Below are positions 53,984-63,636 of a stretch of 64,000 bases of DNA, one piece after another. The translations under genes were made by a program, and so were the position numbers. Origin of the DNA: Shewanella sp. Choline-02u-19 (GTDB taxonomy: Bacteria; Pseudomonadota; Gammaproteobacteria; Enterobacterales; Shewanellaceae); assembly GCF_002836205.1 (NCBI RefSeq), contig NZ_PJBE01000012.1, positions 372,001-436,000 on the forward strand. The letters run 5' to 3'. Position 1 is the first letter of the stretch. Each line of letters begins with the position of its first letter. The notes under the pieces are model-generated. The model was not told where the DNA came from. It searched no databases and was given only the letters and a program-made list of their open reading frames with translations.

Positions 53984-56269
53984 TTACGAGCTTAGCGCGT
54001 AGCCGCCCTTTAGGTGAGACACTTGCTCAAATCCTAGTCGGTGCATCGCTTGCGCTGCAATCATTGAGCGACTGCCGCTGCGACAAACCAATACCCATTG
54101 TTCATTTTTATCATCTTGGTGCTCTTGAATAAACTGCACTAAACGCGTTAATGGCACGTTCTGACTCGATTGCTGTGAGTGGTTTAGCGCATATTCATGC
54201 GGCTCTCGAATATCAATAATCTTCACGTTATTGTCTTGCCTCATTGCCGCTTTGAGACTCATCGCGTCATACTCTTTTATCTTCGATTTATGACAGTTGC
54301 CAATGATTGCACCACACATGATTTCGGTGCCAACTTCGTCATTTAGGTGCGTATCCAGTAAGGCTTTTTGTTGCTGAAAATTAAGTTCTGGGAGGGCTTC
54401 GTTTAGTACCGCATTGAGTAAGTTATTGCGACTAATCTCAGCCTCTAAGCTAGTGGTAAATTCATTATTGTAATCATGGCTGGCACAAATCAATGTACTG
54501 CTACTAATGCTATCTCTGATCAACTTCAAACTATGAAACAGGTCCTGGCTGCAGCTTGAGTCAAAATTAGTTCTGCCTAGACTACCCATCAATATGGTAT
54601 CACCGCAAAAAGCGTATTGTGTTTGCTGAGGCATATTATCCAATGCTAAGGGCGTTGCGCATAACAGTAAACTAATGCTATCGCGAGTGTGGCCGGGAGT
54701 CGGTAGCCTGACCAACTGTTTTGAACCAATGCTAATCGTTTGGTATTGCTGACCTAAGTGTTCAGTGGTTTCTTGAGTTTCTGGCCAACCTAATACATCA
54801 GATTGTTGCTTTGCTAAATAACGTTCAACCAGAAGCTCACGACCAGATTGGTGATCGGCATGGCCATGAGTATCGATGGCGGCGACTAGAGTCAGCTGCT
54901 GACATTGCAGCAAGGTGTCGAGTCTCTGGATCAGCTCTGGCAATGGGTCGATAATTAACGCTTGTTTACTTGATGAGTCGACATAGACCCAAGTGCAACT
55001 CGCGCCAGAGCGTAACTGCAATAAGCCATCTAATGGTGTTTTGTCGGAGATATTACTGCTGTCGTCTAATATCATGCAGCTTTGAGTGAGGGCTTTTGAA
55101 GCGGTTTTAATGCGCAAGCAGGCAGTATCGACTTCTGTTTGAGTCATAGCGGGTCCAAAGGACATGCGAATAGCGGCTTCACTTTGCCAAGCAGGTAGCC
55201 CCATTGCGTCTAGTACGAAACTTCTGCTGACTTTAGAGCTGCAGGCGGACCCTGAGCTGACGCGAATGTTGGCAGCATCAAAAAGGTCCATGATCTCTTT
55301 GCTGCTAAAACCGGGCACGGCAAAGTTAATGGTAGTCGCAACGCTATGGCTAAAGCTGTTGTTAAACACAATCTCAGGAAAGCACTCAACTAATGTATTA
55401 GCCATTTGCTGTCGATAGTGTGTCAGTTGTTCACTTGTTGAAAATGTTGAGTTCTCAGGGCACAGCAACATCTCAAATATAACGTTAAGCGCAGCCATAC
55501 CTGGCAGGTTTTCAGTGCCTGAACGTAGACCGCCTTCTTGACCTCCGCCGGCAATAAAAGGCGTGAACGGCGCAGTATCTCGAATATAGACGAAACCAAT
55601 GCCTTTCGGGGCATACAGCTTATGACCACTGAAAGGAGCGTAATCGATGCTGGTGTTCTTGAGATCTAGCTCGGTTTTACCTAATGCCTGAACGCAATCA
55701 ACCATCCAAAAAATACCCGGGTTGGCGCTGCGAATTGTGTTTTCCAAAGCTGATAGATCTTGAAATACACCAGTTTCATTATTAACTGCCATAGTGCAAA
55801 TCATCAGTGCATTGGGTGCCTCGAGTCTAATAAAGTCATGATCAAGTAAGCCAAACTCATCAACTGGAATCGCTTTTACTGCAGCCGCAATCCCCAACAC
55901 GTCAAGCCAGTGCTTCAATGATTCAGGTACAGCTTTATGCTCAGTGGCACCATAAAGTACCGAGTAGCTTTGATTTGCTGACATATTACTCTTTGCTGCA
56001 ATCAGCGCCGATAAGATTGATGTTTGGATCCCTTCCGTCGCACCACTGGTAAATATTAGTTTTCCCTCTCCCGTTCCAAGCAGCGTTTTTGCTCTTAGGC
56101 GAGTTTGTTCCATTAAGTTTTTCGCTTTTAACCCAGTTATGTGGCTACTGCTTGGGTTGCCAAAAAGAGTTTCCATGGCCGATAAAGCGGCGGCAGCAGC
56201 TTGAGGCAGCACGGGAGTAGTGGCATTTGCATCAAGGTAAATTTGGGTCAGTTTAGGGGTGTTATTCAT
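53984..56269 (-). CDS. Fusion: cysteine desulfurase + metallo-beta-lactamase (persulfide dioxygenase-like) + rhodanese
   Basis: A 761-residue uninterrupted frame with three domains. (1) About 1-385: a NifS/IscS-type PLP cysteine desulfurase, with PLP Lys217 in FSGHKLYAPKG and the catalytic Cys343 in SSGSACSSKVSRS. (2) About 405-640: a metallo-beta-lactamase domain with THGHADH (468-473), PGHTRDS (His527), GDT (Asp557) and SHDY (His598), the ETHE1/GloB-like metal site. (3) About 665-761: a rhodanese with LVCRSGSR (Cys729). All catalytic residues look intact. The parts suggest release of sulfur from cysteine, transfer as persulfide and oxidation, but the pathway is inferred. It is a single gene without a signal peptide, so cytoplasmic. 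Confidence 0.93.
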   Translation of the reverse strand: MNNTPKLTQIYLDANATTPVLPQAAAAALSAMETLFGNPSSSHITGLKAKNLMEQTRLRAKTLLGTGEGKLIFTSGATEGIQTSILSALIAAKSNMSANQSYSVLYGATEHKAVPESLKHWLDVLGIAAAVKAIPVDEFGLLDHDFIRLEAPNALMICTMAVNNETGVFQDLSALENTIRSANPGIFWMVDCVQALGKTELDLKNTSIDYAPFSGHKLYAPKGIGFVYIRDTAPFTPFIAGGGQEGGLRSGTENLPGMAALNVIFEMLLCPENSTFSTSEQLTHYRQQMANTLVECFPEIVFNNSFSHSVATTINFAVPGFSSKEIMDLFDAANIRVSSGSACSSKVSRSFVLDAMGLPAWQSEAAIRMSFGPAMTQTEVDTACLRIKTASKALTQSCMILDDSSNISDKTPLDGLLQLRSGASCTWVYVDSSSKQALIIDPLPELIQRLDTLLQCQQLTLVAAIDTHGHADHQSGRELLVERYLAKQQSDVLGWPETQETTEHLGQQYQTISIGSKQLVRLPTPGHTRDSISLLLCATPLALDNMPQQTQYAFCGDTILMGSLGRTNFDSSCSQDLFHSLKLIRDSISSSTLICASHDYNNEFTTSLEAEISRNNLLNAVLNEALPELNFQQQKALLDTHLNDEVGTEIMCGAIIGNCHKSKIKEYDAMSLKAAMRQDNNVKIIDIREPHEYALNHSQQSSQNVPLTRLVQFIQEHQDDKNEQWVLVCRSGSRSMIAAQAMHRLGFEQVSHLKGGYALSS

Positions 56270-56479
56270 TGTTTTTAGCTCTTTATTGTTATTGTTTTAT
56301 TGCCAAATTCCGCTTATAACTTTTGGGAATAACTAATATCTTGGCGCTATATTAGCAGGTTGGTAATAATGATCAAGATCACATTATCTCAATTGTGGTC
56401 GCAATAAAGGTGAGGGCGAAGCGGTGATAGAATTGTCAGCAAGGGCAGTGTGAATCGCTTTAAGCTCAAGCGATGAATT

Positions 56480-56497
56480 GAATGCAATTGGTATAAA
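56480..56497. repeat. Solo copy of the MITE-like end motif
   Basis: AATGCAATTGGTATAAAG matches the outer end of the element at 11456-11902. No second end is seen nearby. The rest of the 301-bp gap has no supported gene. Confidence 0.4.
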
Positions 56498-56522
56498 GAG
56501 AAGCATCGTGTGCTAGAAAATA

Positions 56523-56548
56523 TAAAAAAGCGCCGATAAATCAGCGCT
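56523..56548 (-). terminator. Intrinsic terminator of the phosphatase-like gene
   Basis: On the minus strand AGCGCTGA-TTTA-TCGGCGCT (one G-U pair) is followed by a run of T residues, about 22 bp after the stop codon. Confidence 0.85.
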
Positions 56549-56570
56549 TAAATTGAGTTTGTCCCGTGTC

Positions 56571-57104
56571 TTATTGGGTCTTGGCTTTAACTGTCTCAAT
56601 AAGCGCATCCCATTGCGGGTATTGAACTAAGCTTTTCGATAAGTCCCCCCAAGGTTGCATTGTTTGTTGTTTAAAATCGATGGAGTCGGTTTTTCCAAGC
56701 TTGAGCTCATACAGATAATAAAAGGCCGAGGCGCGGTAATTTGCGGCACAATGGATCAGAATGTTTTTGCCTTTATTGGCGTCCATGATGGCAAAAAACT
56801 GCTCCACATTGGCGACAGTAGGCTGCTTCCAGTCTACGTCTATCTGTTGATATTGCATGCCAGCGCTGGTGACTAAACTCGCTTCGTCGTCATGGCCACT
56901 AGCATTGCCTTTGGGAATGAGGTTGATCACTAACTCAACACCCGATTGCTGCAATATAGGAAACTCCGCTTTAGTCGGTAGCCCAGATGTGATGATGCTG
57001 CCCTGATTAAACTGCACTGCTTTTAAGTCTTGTAACTGCCGTGGTGCAATTTCTGCAACAGCTATTGAGCTAAGCAAACTGGCGAGTAGAAAAATAAATC
57101 TCAT
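56571..57104 (-). CDS. Exported tyrosine-phosphatase-like (DUF442/Blh-type) protein
   Basis: The 177-residue protein has a signal peptide (MRFIFLLASLLSSIAVA) and a cysteine-phosphatase fold: SGLPTKAEFPILQQSGVELVINLI, then the loop LIHCAANYRAS. The HCX4R spacing (one residue shorter than classic PTP CX5R) is that of DUF442/beta-lactamase-hydrolase-like phosphatases. It should be periplasmic; the substrate is unknown. It lies downstream of the YhcH-family gene in the same direction with a 24-bp gap, so the two may be co-transcribed. Confidence 0.82.
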   Translation of the reverse strand: MRFIFLLASLLSSIAVAEIAPRQLQDLKAVQFNQGSIITSGLPTKAEFPILQQSGVELVINLIPKGNASGHDDEASLVTSAGMQYQQIDVDWKQPTVANVEQFFAIMDANKGKNILIHCAANYRASAFYYLYELKLGKTDSIDFKQQTMQPWGDLSKSLVQYPQWDALIETVKAKTQ

Positions 57105-57128
57105 TATATTGTCCCTTTTTATGTTGCG

Positions 57129-57605
57129 CTAGATTTTAACTTTGATGACGACCTTTCGAACCTGTTTTGGCGTAGCACTGGTTCCAGGCATATGCATATC
57201 TTCTGGAAAAAACAATGCAAACATCCCAGCTTTGAAGGGAATAAAGGCTGCAGCCTCTTTATTGGATAGGTAGTCAAACTCGGCGTAATCGTGCTTAGCA
57301 AAATAGGGCTTTGAAGGTGTTTGGTCTGCCAAAGGCAAATAGCCAAACTCCTCTTCACCACTGACAACATATTGCACGTCAATATACTGCTGGTGGACTT
57401 CAAAAGGCTCAACTTCTCGAGACTTAGTCTGATAATCATTGACGATAACAAACAGATCTTTGCCTTCAAGCTCGTATGTTCCGACTTCAAGCAGGCTAAA
57501 ATTGGTTTCACTCAGGTGGGCAAGCGCTTTAGCGATGCGGGGGCTGATGTGGCTGTATAGTGCTCGGTTCGCTAAGGTATCTACAATCATAATGTTCTCA
57601 TTCAT
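57129..57605 (-). CDS. YhcH/YjgK/YiaL (EbgC-like) family protein
   Basis: The 158-residue cupin-like protein (DUF386) has YELEGKDLFVIVNDYQTKSRE, FEVHQQYIDVQYVVSGEE and LFFPEDMHMPG, with His and Glu residues at the expected metal site. Relatives include the beta subunit of Ebg beta-galactosidase and anomerase-like sugar-acid proteins. No sugar genes are nearby, so the substrate is unknown. The ATG at 57605 and an in-frame ATG at 57590 (GAG six bases ahead) are both possible starts. Confidence 0.85.
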   Translation of the reverse strand: MNENIMIVDTLANRALYSHISPRIAKALAHLSETNFSLLEVGTYELEGKDLFVIVNDYQTKSREVEPFEVHQQYIDVQYVVSGEEEFGYLPLADQTPSKPYFAKHDYAEFDYLSNKEAAAFIPFKAGMFALFFPEDMHMPGTSATPKQVRKVVIKVKI

Positions 57606-57856
57606 AAGGTCTTTCTAAGCTAAATAATGACTGTTAGCGTAGAATTTTAATAAATAGAAGTTTAGCGTTATCTGCTATTAGGCGATACAGGATTTAACTT
57701 CAAAGGTGATAGTGATTCCGATAACAGCATAGCCCACTCATGGGTATGGCTTAATGATCGTTGTATTTTCCATAATACATCCTTGTTGCTTCCATTGAAG
57801 ATCAAGTTTACGGTATCTAGGATCCAATAAAAAGTTAATTAATTTTAGGGTTTAAT

Positions 57857-58912
57857 GTGTCTTCTTTACGATTTATTGCGGGTCCAAAGGCTTTTAAAAC
57901 ACTTAACGAAAATGGTTTAAAACCAGAGTTGTTTAGCCAGCTATTAGCGGCATCGGGTGGGCCTAAGTGGATTGGTATTGCGGGGCTAGACAAATATTTA
58001 TTTGGTGAGTTTTTCAAATCACTCGCGCAACCTTTGCATACCTTAGGCGCTTCTTCAGGAGCTTGGCGTCTGGCTTGTTTAGCACAGAATAATCCACTGG
58101 CGGCATATCAGCGGTTAGAAGATCTTTATATCGGACAACGTTACGATAGCAAACCAACAGCAGAAGAAGTGTCGACTCAAGTAAAAGGGATCCTCGGGGG
58201 CTTGCTAGGCAAGCAAGGGGGAGCTGAAATTGTTTCAAATGAATTTATAAATAGTCATTATATTGCCTGTCGTGGACGTCATTTGAATCGTGTTACAGGT
58301 AAAGCGCCACTGGCATTGGGTTTAGCGGTAGCTGCGGCGACCAATCTTGTTAGCCGTAAAAGCTTAGCGTGGCATTTTGAACGTTATGTCTTTGGCGTGC
58401 AGCAGTCATTATCTCCTTTTTCTAAGCTCACAGATCTTCCCAGTCAATTTTGTGGTTTATCTGTAGACAATATTCACCAAGTGTTACTGGCAACAGGATC
58501 TATCCCTTGGGTGTTAGCGCCAGTCACGGAGATCAAGGGCGCACCGAATGGGCACTATTATGATGGTGGCATTACCGATTATCACTTCGATATTCCATTA
58601 ACGGCGCCAACAGGGCTCACGCTTTACCCACATTTCTTTCCACGAATGTCACCTGGATGGTTCGATAAATCGTTACCTTGGCGAGATGCAAAACAGAATT
58701 ACGACAATGCACTGATCCTGGCGCCAACGGATACATATATAAGAAGCCTCCCCCACAGTAAGTTGCCGGATCGTAATGATTTTACTCATTTTGACTCCGA
58801 TTCAAGAATTCAATATTGGCGTAAAACGGCTGCGATGAGTCAAGTCTTAGCAGATGATTTGGCCGATGTTATCGATAAAAAATCTCTTGCTGGCAGGCTC
58901 GAGCGACTGTAA
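57857..58912 (+). CDS. Patatin-like phospholipase
   Basis: The 351-residue protein carries the patatin catalytic dyad: the nucleophile in LGASSGAWR (GxSxG, Ser at about 66) and the DGG Asp in HYYDGGITDYH (about 232-234). The oxyanion-type loop ASGGPKWIG is at about 32-40. Patatins hydrolyse acyl chains from lipids. There is no signal peptide; it is probably cytoplasmic or secreted by another route. GTG start with TAGGG about seven bases upstream. The gene stands alone. Confidence 0.87.
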   Translation: MSSLRFIAGPKAFKTLNENGLKPELFSQLLAASGGPKWIGIAGLDKYLFGEFFKSLAQPLHTLGASSGAWRLACLAQNNPLAAYQRLEDLYIGQRYDSKPTAEEVSTQVKGILGGLLGKQGGAEIVSNEFINSHYIACRGRHLNRVTGKAPLALGLAVAAATNLVSRKSLAWHFERYVFGVQQSLSPFSKLTDLPSQFCGLSVDNIHQVLLATGSIPWVLAPVTEIKGAPNGHYYDGGITDYHFDIPLTAPTGLTLYPHFFPRMSPGWFDKSLPWRDAKQNYDNALILAPTDTYIRSLPHSKLPDRNDFTHFDSDSRIQYWRKTAAMSQVLADDLADVIDKKSLAGRLERL

Positions 58913-59071
58913 AAACCTGATCTAAGTGCAATAAAGTAACGTATTTACCTGTCTAATTAGTGAACAGTTCAATAAAGTGGCTTTCTGGCTGAAATTTAAC
59001 CAGCTGCTACACTTTATCTTTACTGATGATCGTCAAAATGATGGTCTGACCTACCTATCGAGGAGGTTGTT

Positions 59072-59662
59072 ATGCGAACAGAAGAGATGGCGTTATTGAT
59101 GCACGATACCTTGCTGTTACCTGAGGGAAGGGCAGAGATCCGTGTGGTTGATCCGGCTTATCTGAGCATGATAGCCGAAGTGTTGAAATTGCATTACCCA
59201 TTAGTGTTCGGCATGAGTAAAGCCAATAGTCATCCGCCTTGTTATGAAATGGCGACCCAGTGCGAGATCATTGATTTCAACCAGCTGGATGATGATTCTC
59301 TCGGCATCGTTTTACAAGGTAAGCAAAGAGTACGCATTTTGTCTGCTGCTCAGCGTCGAGATGGTGTTTGGATCAGCAGAACATTAGCCTGTAATAATTG
59401 GCAGCAAGAGCCAATTTACGGTGAGTTCGAGTTAATTAGTGCCGCTTTAGAGCAGTTTTATGAAGTAAACCCTGATCTCTTTGGCTTGTACGATAATGAT
59501 GTACATCTCGAAGATGCATCATGGGTCAGTCAGCGCTGGTTAGAGGTGTTACCGCTGTACAATAAAGATAAGTTACGCTTATTGAATCAGCCTAATTGTC
59601 ATAAAACTATGAATTTTGTGCTTGAGCTGATTAAGTCCCACGCCAATGCCAAATCTTATTAA
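59072..59662 (+). CDS. Stand-alone LON substrate-binding domain protein
   Basis: The 196-residue protein covers only the LON N-terminal (PUA-like) domain: LLLPEGRAEIRVVDPAYLSM, LGIVLQGKQRVRI and the helical part to the end. There is no ATPase or protease domain. Such proteins are common; their partner is unknown. GAGGAGG precedes the ATG. About 100 bp separate it from the pseudouridine synthase gene in the same direction. Confidence 0.86.
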   Translation: MRTEEMALLMHDTLLLPEGRAEIRVVDPAYLSMIAEVLKLHYPLVFGMSKANSHPPCYEMATQCEIIDFNQLDDDSLGIVLQGKQRVRILSAAQRRDGVWISRTLACNNWQQEPIYGEFELISAALEQFYEVNPDLFGLYDNDVHLEDASWVSQRWLEVLPLYNKDKLRLLNQPNCHKTMNFVLELIKSHANAKSY

Positions 59663-59762
59663 GCTAAACTGATATTGGTATTAGCTTTGAGATTAGATCT
59701 GCCCTTTATGAGCTATTTTTTGTTAAAGTAGCGCTCAGTTTTATGCTATCAGTATTAATTTT

Positions 59763-60680
59763 ATGAGCCATTCCGTACGCGCCGCCCAAGCCTCCTATAT
59801 CGTTTTACCAGAAACGGTTACCGATAAGCCATCCGTATTAAGTTTTTTAGTCAGCCATTTTAAAGCGATTGATGAGGCCGTTTGGATTGCTCGGATCGAA
59901 AGCGGAAAAGTGCATTGGCGCGACGGACAACTCGTTACCTTGGACAGCGTATTTATCCCGCGAGCTCGGGTTTATTATTACCGCGAAGTGCAGCAAGAAT
60001 CGTTGATCCCATTTGAAGAAGAAATACTGCTACAAAATGAGCAAATTATTATTGCCTTCAAACCGCATTTTTTGGCGGTTAATCCCAGTGGTAATTTTGT
60101 TAATGAGTGCTTGGTAAATCGCCTGCGGATAAAGACAGCTAATGAGCAAATTGTTGCTGCCCATCGACTAGACCGAGCGACGGCTGGAGTGATGTTATTG
60201 TCTCTCAATGCCAGCACCCGCCATGATTATCATCAACTTTTTAAAAATGGTAATATCACTAAAACCTATCAGGCAGTCGCCGTTTTATCCGCTTCGATAC
60301 AAAAGCTTATTGAAGCTACCGAGCTAAGCTTGCCGACTCGCTGGACGGTGAAAAATCGATTAGTGAAGGCTGAGCCTAGCTTTATGATGAAAATGGCTGA
60401 TGGCGAGGCTAATAGTCATTCTGAAATTAGTTTAGTCGCAGTCAACGGTAATTTGGGGCTGTTTGAGCTCACCCCCGTGACAGGCAGAACGCACCAGTTA
60501 CGGGTGCATATGATGAGTCTGGGTATGCCTATTTTGAATGACAGACTTTATCCTGAATTACTCGATAAAGCGGCCGATGATTTTAACAAACCATTAATGC
60601 TGGTTGCTAAAAGACTGGCGTTTGTTGACCCGTTGTCAGCGGAGTCTATCGACATTAGTTGTGATGGACTGCAGCTGTAA
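59763..60680 (+). CDS. RluA-family pseudouridine synthase
   Basis: The 305-residue enzyme has the catalytic motif AAHRLDRATAGV (Asp at about 137) and the C-terminal signature PVTGRTHQLRVHM, giving an RluA-class rRNA/tRNA uridine isomerase. The N-terminal region (about 1-80) lacks a clear S4 fold. The target site cannot be assigned. The 3' end is ten bases from the convergent phosphatase gene stop. Confidence 0.92.
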   Translation: MSHSVRAAQASYIVLPETVTDKPSVLSFLVSHFKAIDEAVWIARIESGKVHWRDGQLVTLDSVFIPRARVYYYREVQQESLIPFEEEILLQNEQIIIAFKPHFLAVNPSGNFVNECLVNRLRIKTANEQIVAAHRLDRATAGVMLLSLNASTRHDYHQLFKNGNITKTYQAVAVLSASIQKLIEATELSLPTRWTVKNRLVKAEPSFMMKMADGEANSHSEISLVAVNGNLGLFELTPVTGRTHQLRVHMMSLGMPILNDRLYPELLDKAADDFNKPLMLVAKRLAFVDPLSAESIDISCDGLQL

Positions 60681-60690
60681 GGATGGTTAT

Positions 60691-62580
60691 CTAGCGGTGC
60701 CTAGGCGGTAAAAACTCGGTTTCGCTCATATCGGCATGTAATACCGCAATTTTGGTTGGCGCGCCGTTTTTAGCCAGTTCGACTCTGCCTATCCCACTCT
60801 TATTCATTAAGCGTTTGCTGCGTGCGCCATTGGGGCGACGACCACGGATCGACATACGTTTACGCTTAGTGAGAAAATTGAGTGGTGAGAAATAGCCGTA
60901 TAACCAACCATTGAATTTGTCGAAGTAGGGCAGTAGTTTCTCTGGAAATTGATTTTTAATACCACTACAGGTGATCTGGTAAATCGCCGGTCCAGCATCT
61001 CTAAATCGAATACTAATATCGTAGCTAAACGAATAATGAACATCACCTGAGAGGATCACAAATTGCTCGGGCGTTTTACGGTGTTGGAAAATACTCAACA
61101 GTGTATTAGCGGTGCCTGGATGTGCCATCCAGTTTTCGGCATCCACCAGTAATGACGCGCCGCACCACGTCGCCATTTTTTGTATGGTTTCAATAAGCTT
61201 GACTCCATACATAGGGGCTGGCGAAACAATAATCACATTGGGTTGATTAACCAGTTCAGCTTGAAACTCCATTAACGCTTCCCAATCCATCAGGCCAGAC
61301 GGTTTACCCAGGTTGGACTCGCTACGCCAGCGGCGAGTCCGGGTATCTAGCACGATAAGTTTAGGGCTAGTGTCCAAACTGTAATGCCAGTGCTCAAAGC
61401 TAAGCAGGGTATCGATAAGGGCATCTTGGGCTGAACTTGTGGGTGATTTAAAGAGGGCGTCCAGTTGTGGTCGAATTTCAGCATCAAATTTGGTTGGCGC
61501 ATTACCGAGACCTTGAAATAGCGTATAGGCGATAAGTGCGTTGCCTATAATGCGTTTTGAAAAGGGGTGATTATACGCCGCCAGTTCCCACCTTGCGGTT
61601 AAATTCCAATCATCGGTAATATCGTGGTCATCGAAAATCATATAGGTCGGTATATGGGCAAATAAGCGACGCACCTGCAGCAGGCCGCTTTTAAACGCCA
61701 GCAAGTGAGTCCATTCACGCTGCCAACGCAATGTATTAGCGTTGCTTAAGCCACTAACATCTTTGGGGATATCGATCAGTTCCCACAGCTCCGGTGACCA
61801 ACTCAGCAGATAAAGCGCAATCAGTTCGTTGAGACTGACCAGATGATTTTCTGCAATGGATGAGGTGAAAATAGGGTGGTTGATATACCAACGCTTAATT
61901 GCCGTTTTAGCCTTATATTGCGTTTTGGGTAGCAAGTTAATATGGCGTTGATACATGGCTTCAGGCTGATAACTTATCTGTTCACTGCCCGCGAGACTGC
62001 AATCATTAAAGCGCTCTTGGGTTAAGCCCAGCAGTGAAATCACTTCACCAATCGCATAGATCATTGGCCCCGCAATATCATCCACATAAACCTGATCGCC
62101 ACTTAACATTAGCAATGATGGACGCTGTTGCAGTGTGGCTAATTGCGATATCTGGGTGTCGGCGGCAACGAGAGCATCGCCACTATGGTGGTGGGGGTTG
62201 CGACATGATCCATGGAGTAAATTATCAATTTGTGGCTTAACGATAAATTCAATGTCGGTACTGTCGTTGTAAGTAAGCCCCTTTACGTCAGCAAATATAT
62301 TCGCTTTGTCAGCGCAGCTTAGTTGATAAGCCAAAGGGGTGTCGCGAGGTAGGAGTTCGGGTTGTGATACGCATATTAAGTACTGAAAAGCATGCTGGCC
62401 AAGTTCAATAATATGAACTTCATCATCTGTGAGTTCGCGTGAAAAACCGGCGTTGGCTATCGTTAAGGTTAACCTTGATAACCGTTCGCGGCTCACGAAC
62501 CATAACGTAAAATGTTGCTGATCACAGTGACGTAAACTGGGGCCCGCAATGATGAGTGGCAGCGCATTTTCAGACGACAT
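60691..62580 (-). CDS. PhoD-like alkaline phosphatase family protein
   Basis: The 629-residue metallophosphatase shows LLHGSCRNPHHHSGD, MLSGDQVYVDD, MIFDDHDITDDWN and VILSGDVHYSFSY, the metal-binding motifs of PhoD-like enzymes. There is no Tat or Sec signal at the N-terminus (MSSENALPLIIAGPSL), so this subgroup is probably cytoplasmic, unlike secreted PhoD. The substrate is unknown. It is convergent with the pseudouridine synthase gene and divergent from the RfbD-like reductase gene. Confidence 0.88.
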   Translation of the reverse strand: MSSENALPLIIAGPSLRHCDQQHFTLWFVSRERLSRLTLTIANAGFSRELTDDEVHIIELGQHAFQYLICVSQPELLPRDTPLAYQLSCADKANIFADVKGLTYNDSTDIEFIVKPQIDNLLHGSCRNPHHHSGDALVAADTQISQLATLQQRPSLLMLSGDQVYVDDIAGPMIYAIGEVISLLGLTQERFNDCSLAGSEQISYQPEAMYQRHINLLPKTQYKAKTAIKRWYINHPIFTSSIAENHLVSLNELIALYLLSWSPELWELIDIPKDVSGLSNANTLRWQREWTHLLAFKSGLLQVRRLFAHIPTYMIFDDHDITDDWNLTARWELAAYNHPFSKRIIGNALIAYTLFQGLGNAPTKFDAEIRPQLDALFKSPTSSAQDALIDTLLSFEHWHYSLDTSPKLIVLDTRTRRWRSESNLGKPSGLMDWEALMEFQAELVNQPNVIIVSPAPMYGVKLIETIQKMATWCGASLLVDAENWMAHPGTANTLLSIFQHRKTPEQFVILSGDVHYSFSYDISIRFRDAGPAIYQITCSGIKNQFPEKLLPYFDKFNGWLYGYFSPLNFLTKRKRMSIRGRRPNGARSKRLMNKSGIGRVELAKNGAPTKIAVLHADMSETEFLPPRHR

Positions 62581-62683
62581 TAAGTAGTTCTTTAGTAAAA
62601 AGTAATCTTGATTAAGAGTAAACCAGTGCTTAGATGAAGAAAAGCACTTAAGCTAAGCAGCGGCTAATTCAAGGGGGAAAGCG

Positions 62684-63601
62684 ATGGTTAACGTAATGGT
62701 AACGGGAGCAACAGGTTTATTGGGACGAGCGGTGGTGCGTGAGTTACAGGCAAATCCTAATAATCAGGTAATTGCTTGTGGTTTTAGCCGTGCTCATGTG
62801 GATATGCATAAACTGGATTTAACGCAATCTGCCAGCGTTAAGGTATTTGTTGAAACTCACCGTCCCGATATTATTGTACATTGCGCTGCAGAACGTCGCC
62901 CCGATGTATCGGAACAAAATCCTGCTGCGGCGCTCGCTCTAAATGCTGAAGCAACACAGTCGCTAGCCGATGCTGCGAGTCAGTCCGGTGCGTGGTTGCT
63001 GTATATTTCGACTGATTATGTATTTGATGGCACTGCGCCCCCTTATATTGAAGATGCACTTACCCATCCAGTTAATTTTTATGGCGACTCAAAACGCCAA
63101 GGTGAAATGATTATTACTGACGCCAAGCAAGATTTTGCCATGTTACGTTTGCCGATCCTTTATGGCGAAGTTGAAACGGTGCAAGAGTCTGCGGTGATGG
63201 TGTTACTCAATAATCTACTCGATGCTACAGAGCAATATATTGACGATTGGGCGGTGCGCAGCCCGACATCTACTGCAGATGTTGCCACGGCAATAGCGCA
63301 AATGGTGGTGCTTAAAGCCTCTGGAGCCACCTTAGCGGGAAATTATCATTTTAGTGCTAGCGACACCATGAGCAAGTATCAGATGCTATTGATCATGGGG
63401 GAGTTACTCGGACTGGGTACTCAACATCTTAACCCTGTGATGTCGCCCACAGATAGCGTAAATCGGCCCCATAACTGCACATTAAGTTGTGAGAGACTGG
63501 CCAGTTTGTCGATTCAAACCAAGGTACCGTTTAAGGTTGGAATCGGACAGGCATTACAGCAGTCACCAAGTGCGATGGCTATGCTTAAACAAGCAGGTTA
63601 A
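62684..63601 (+). CDS. RfbD-like NAD(P)-dependent reductase (extended SDR)
   Basis: The 305-residue protein starts with MVTGATGLLGRAVVREL (GxxGxxG) and has the catalytic YGDSK (YxxxK, at about 131-135) and the RfbD/MAT2B signature HCAAERRPDVSEQNP plus TDYVFDG. It resembles dTDP-4-dehydrorhamnose reductase and the MAT2-beta-like group. No other rhamnose genes are near, so the second is more likely. AAGGGGGAAAG precedes the ATG. Confidence 0.87.
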   Translation: MVNVMVTGATGLLGRAVVRELQANPNNQVIACGFSRAHVDMHKLDLTQSASVKVFVETHRPDIIVHCAAERRPDVSEQNPAAALALNAEATQSLADAASQSGAWLLYISTDYVFDGTAPPYIEDALTHPVNFYGDSKRQGEMIITDAKQDFAMLRLPILYGEVETVQESAVMVLLNNLLDATEQYIDDWAVRSPTSTADVATAIAQMVVLKASGATLAGNYHFSASDTMSKYQMLLIMGELLGLGTQHLNPVMSPTDSVNRPHNCTLSCERLASLSIQTKVPFKVGIGQALQQSPSAMAMLKQAG

Positions 63602-63636
63602 CCCTCCCTAATGTGCTAAGAAAATAATAGTGATAG

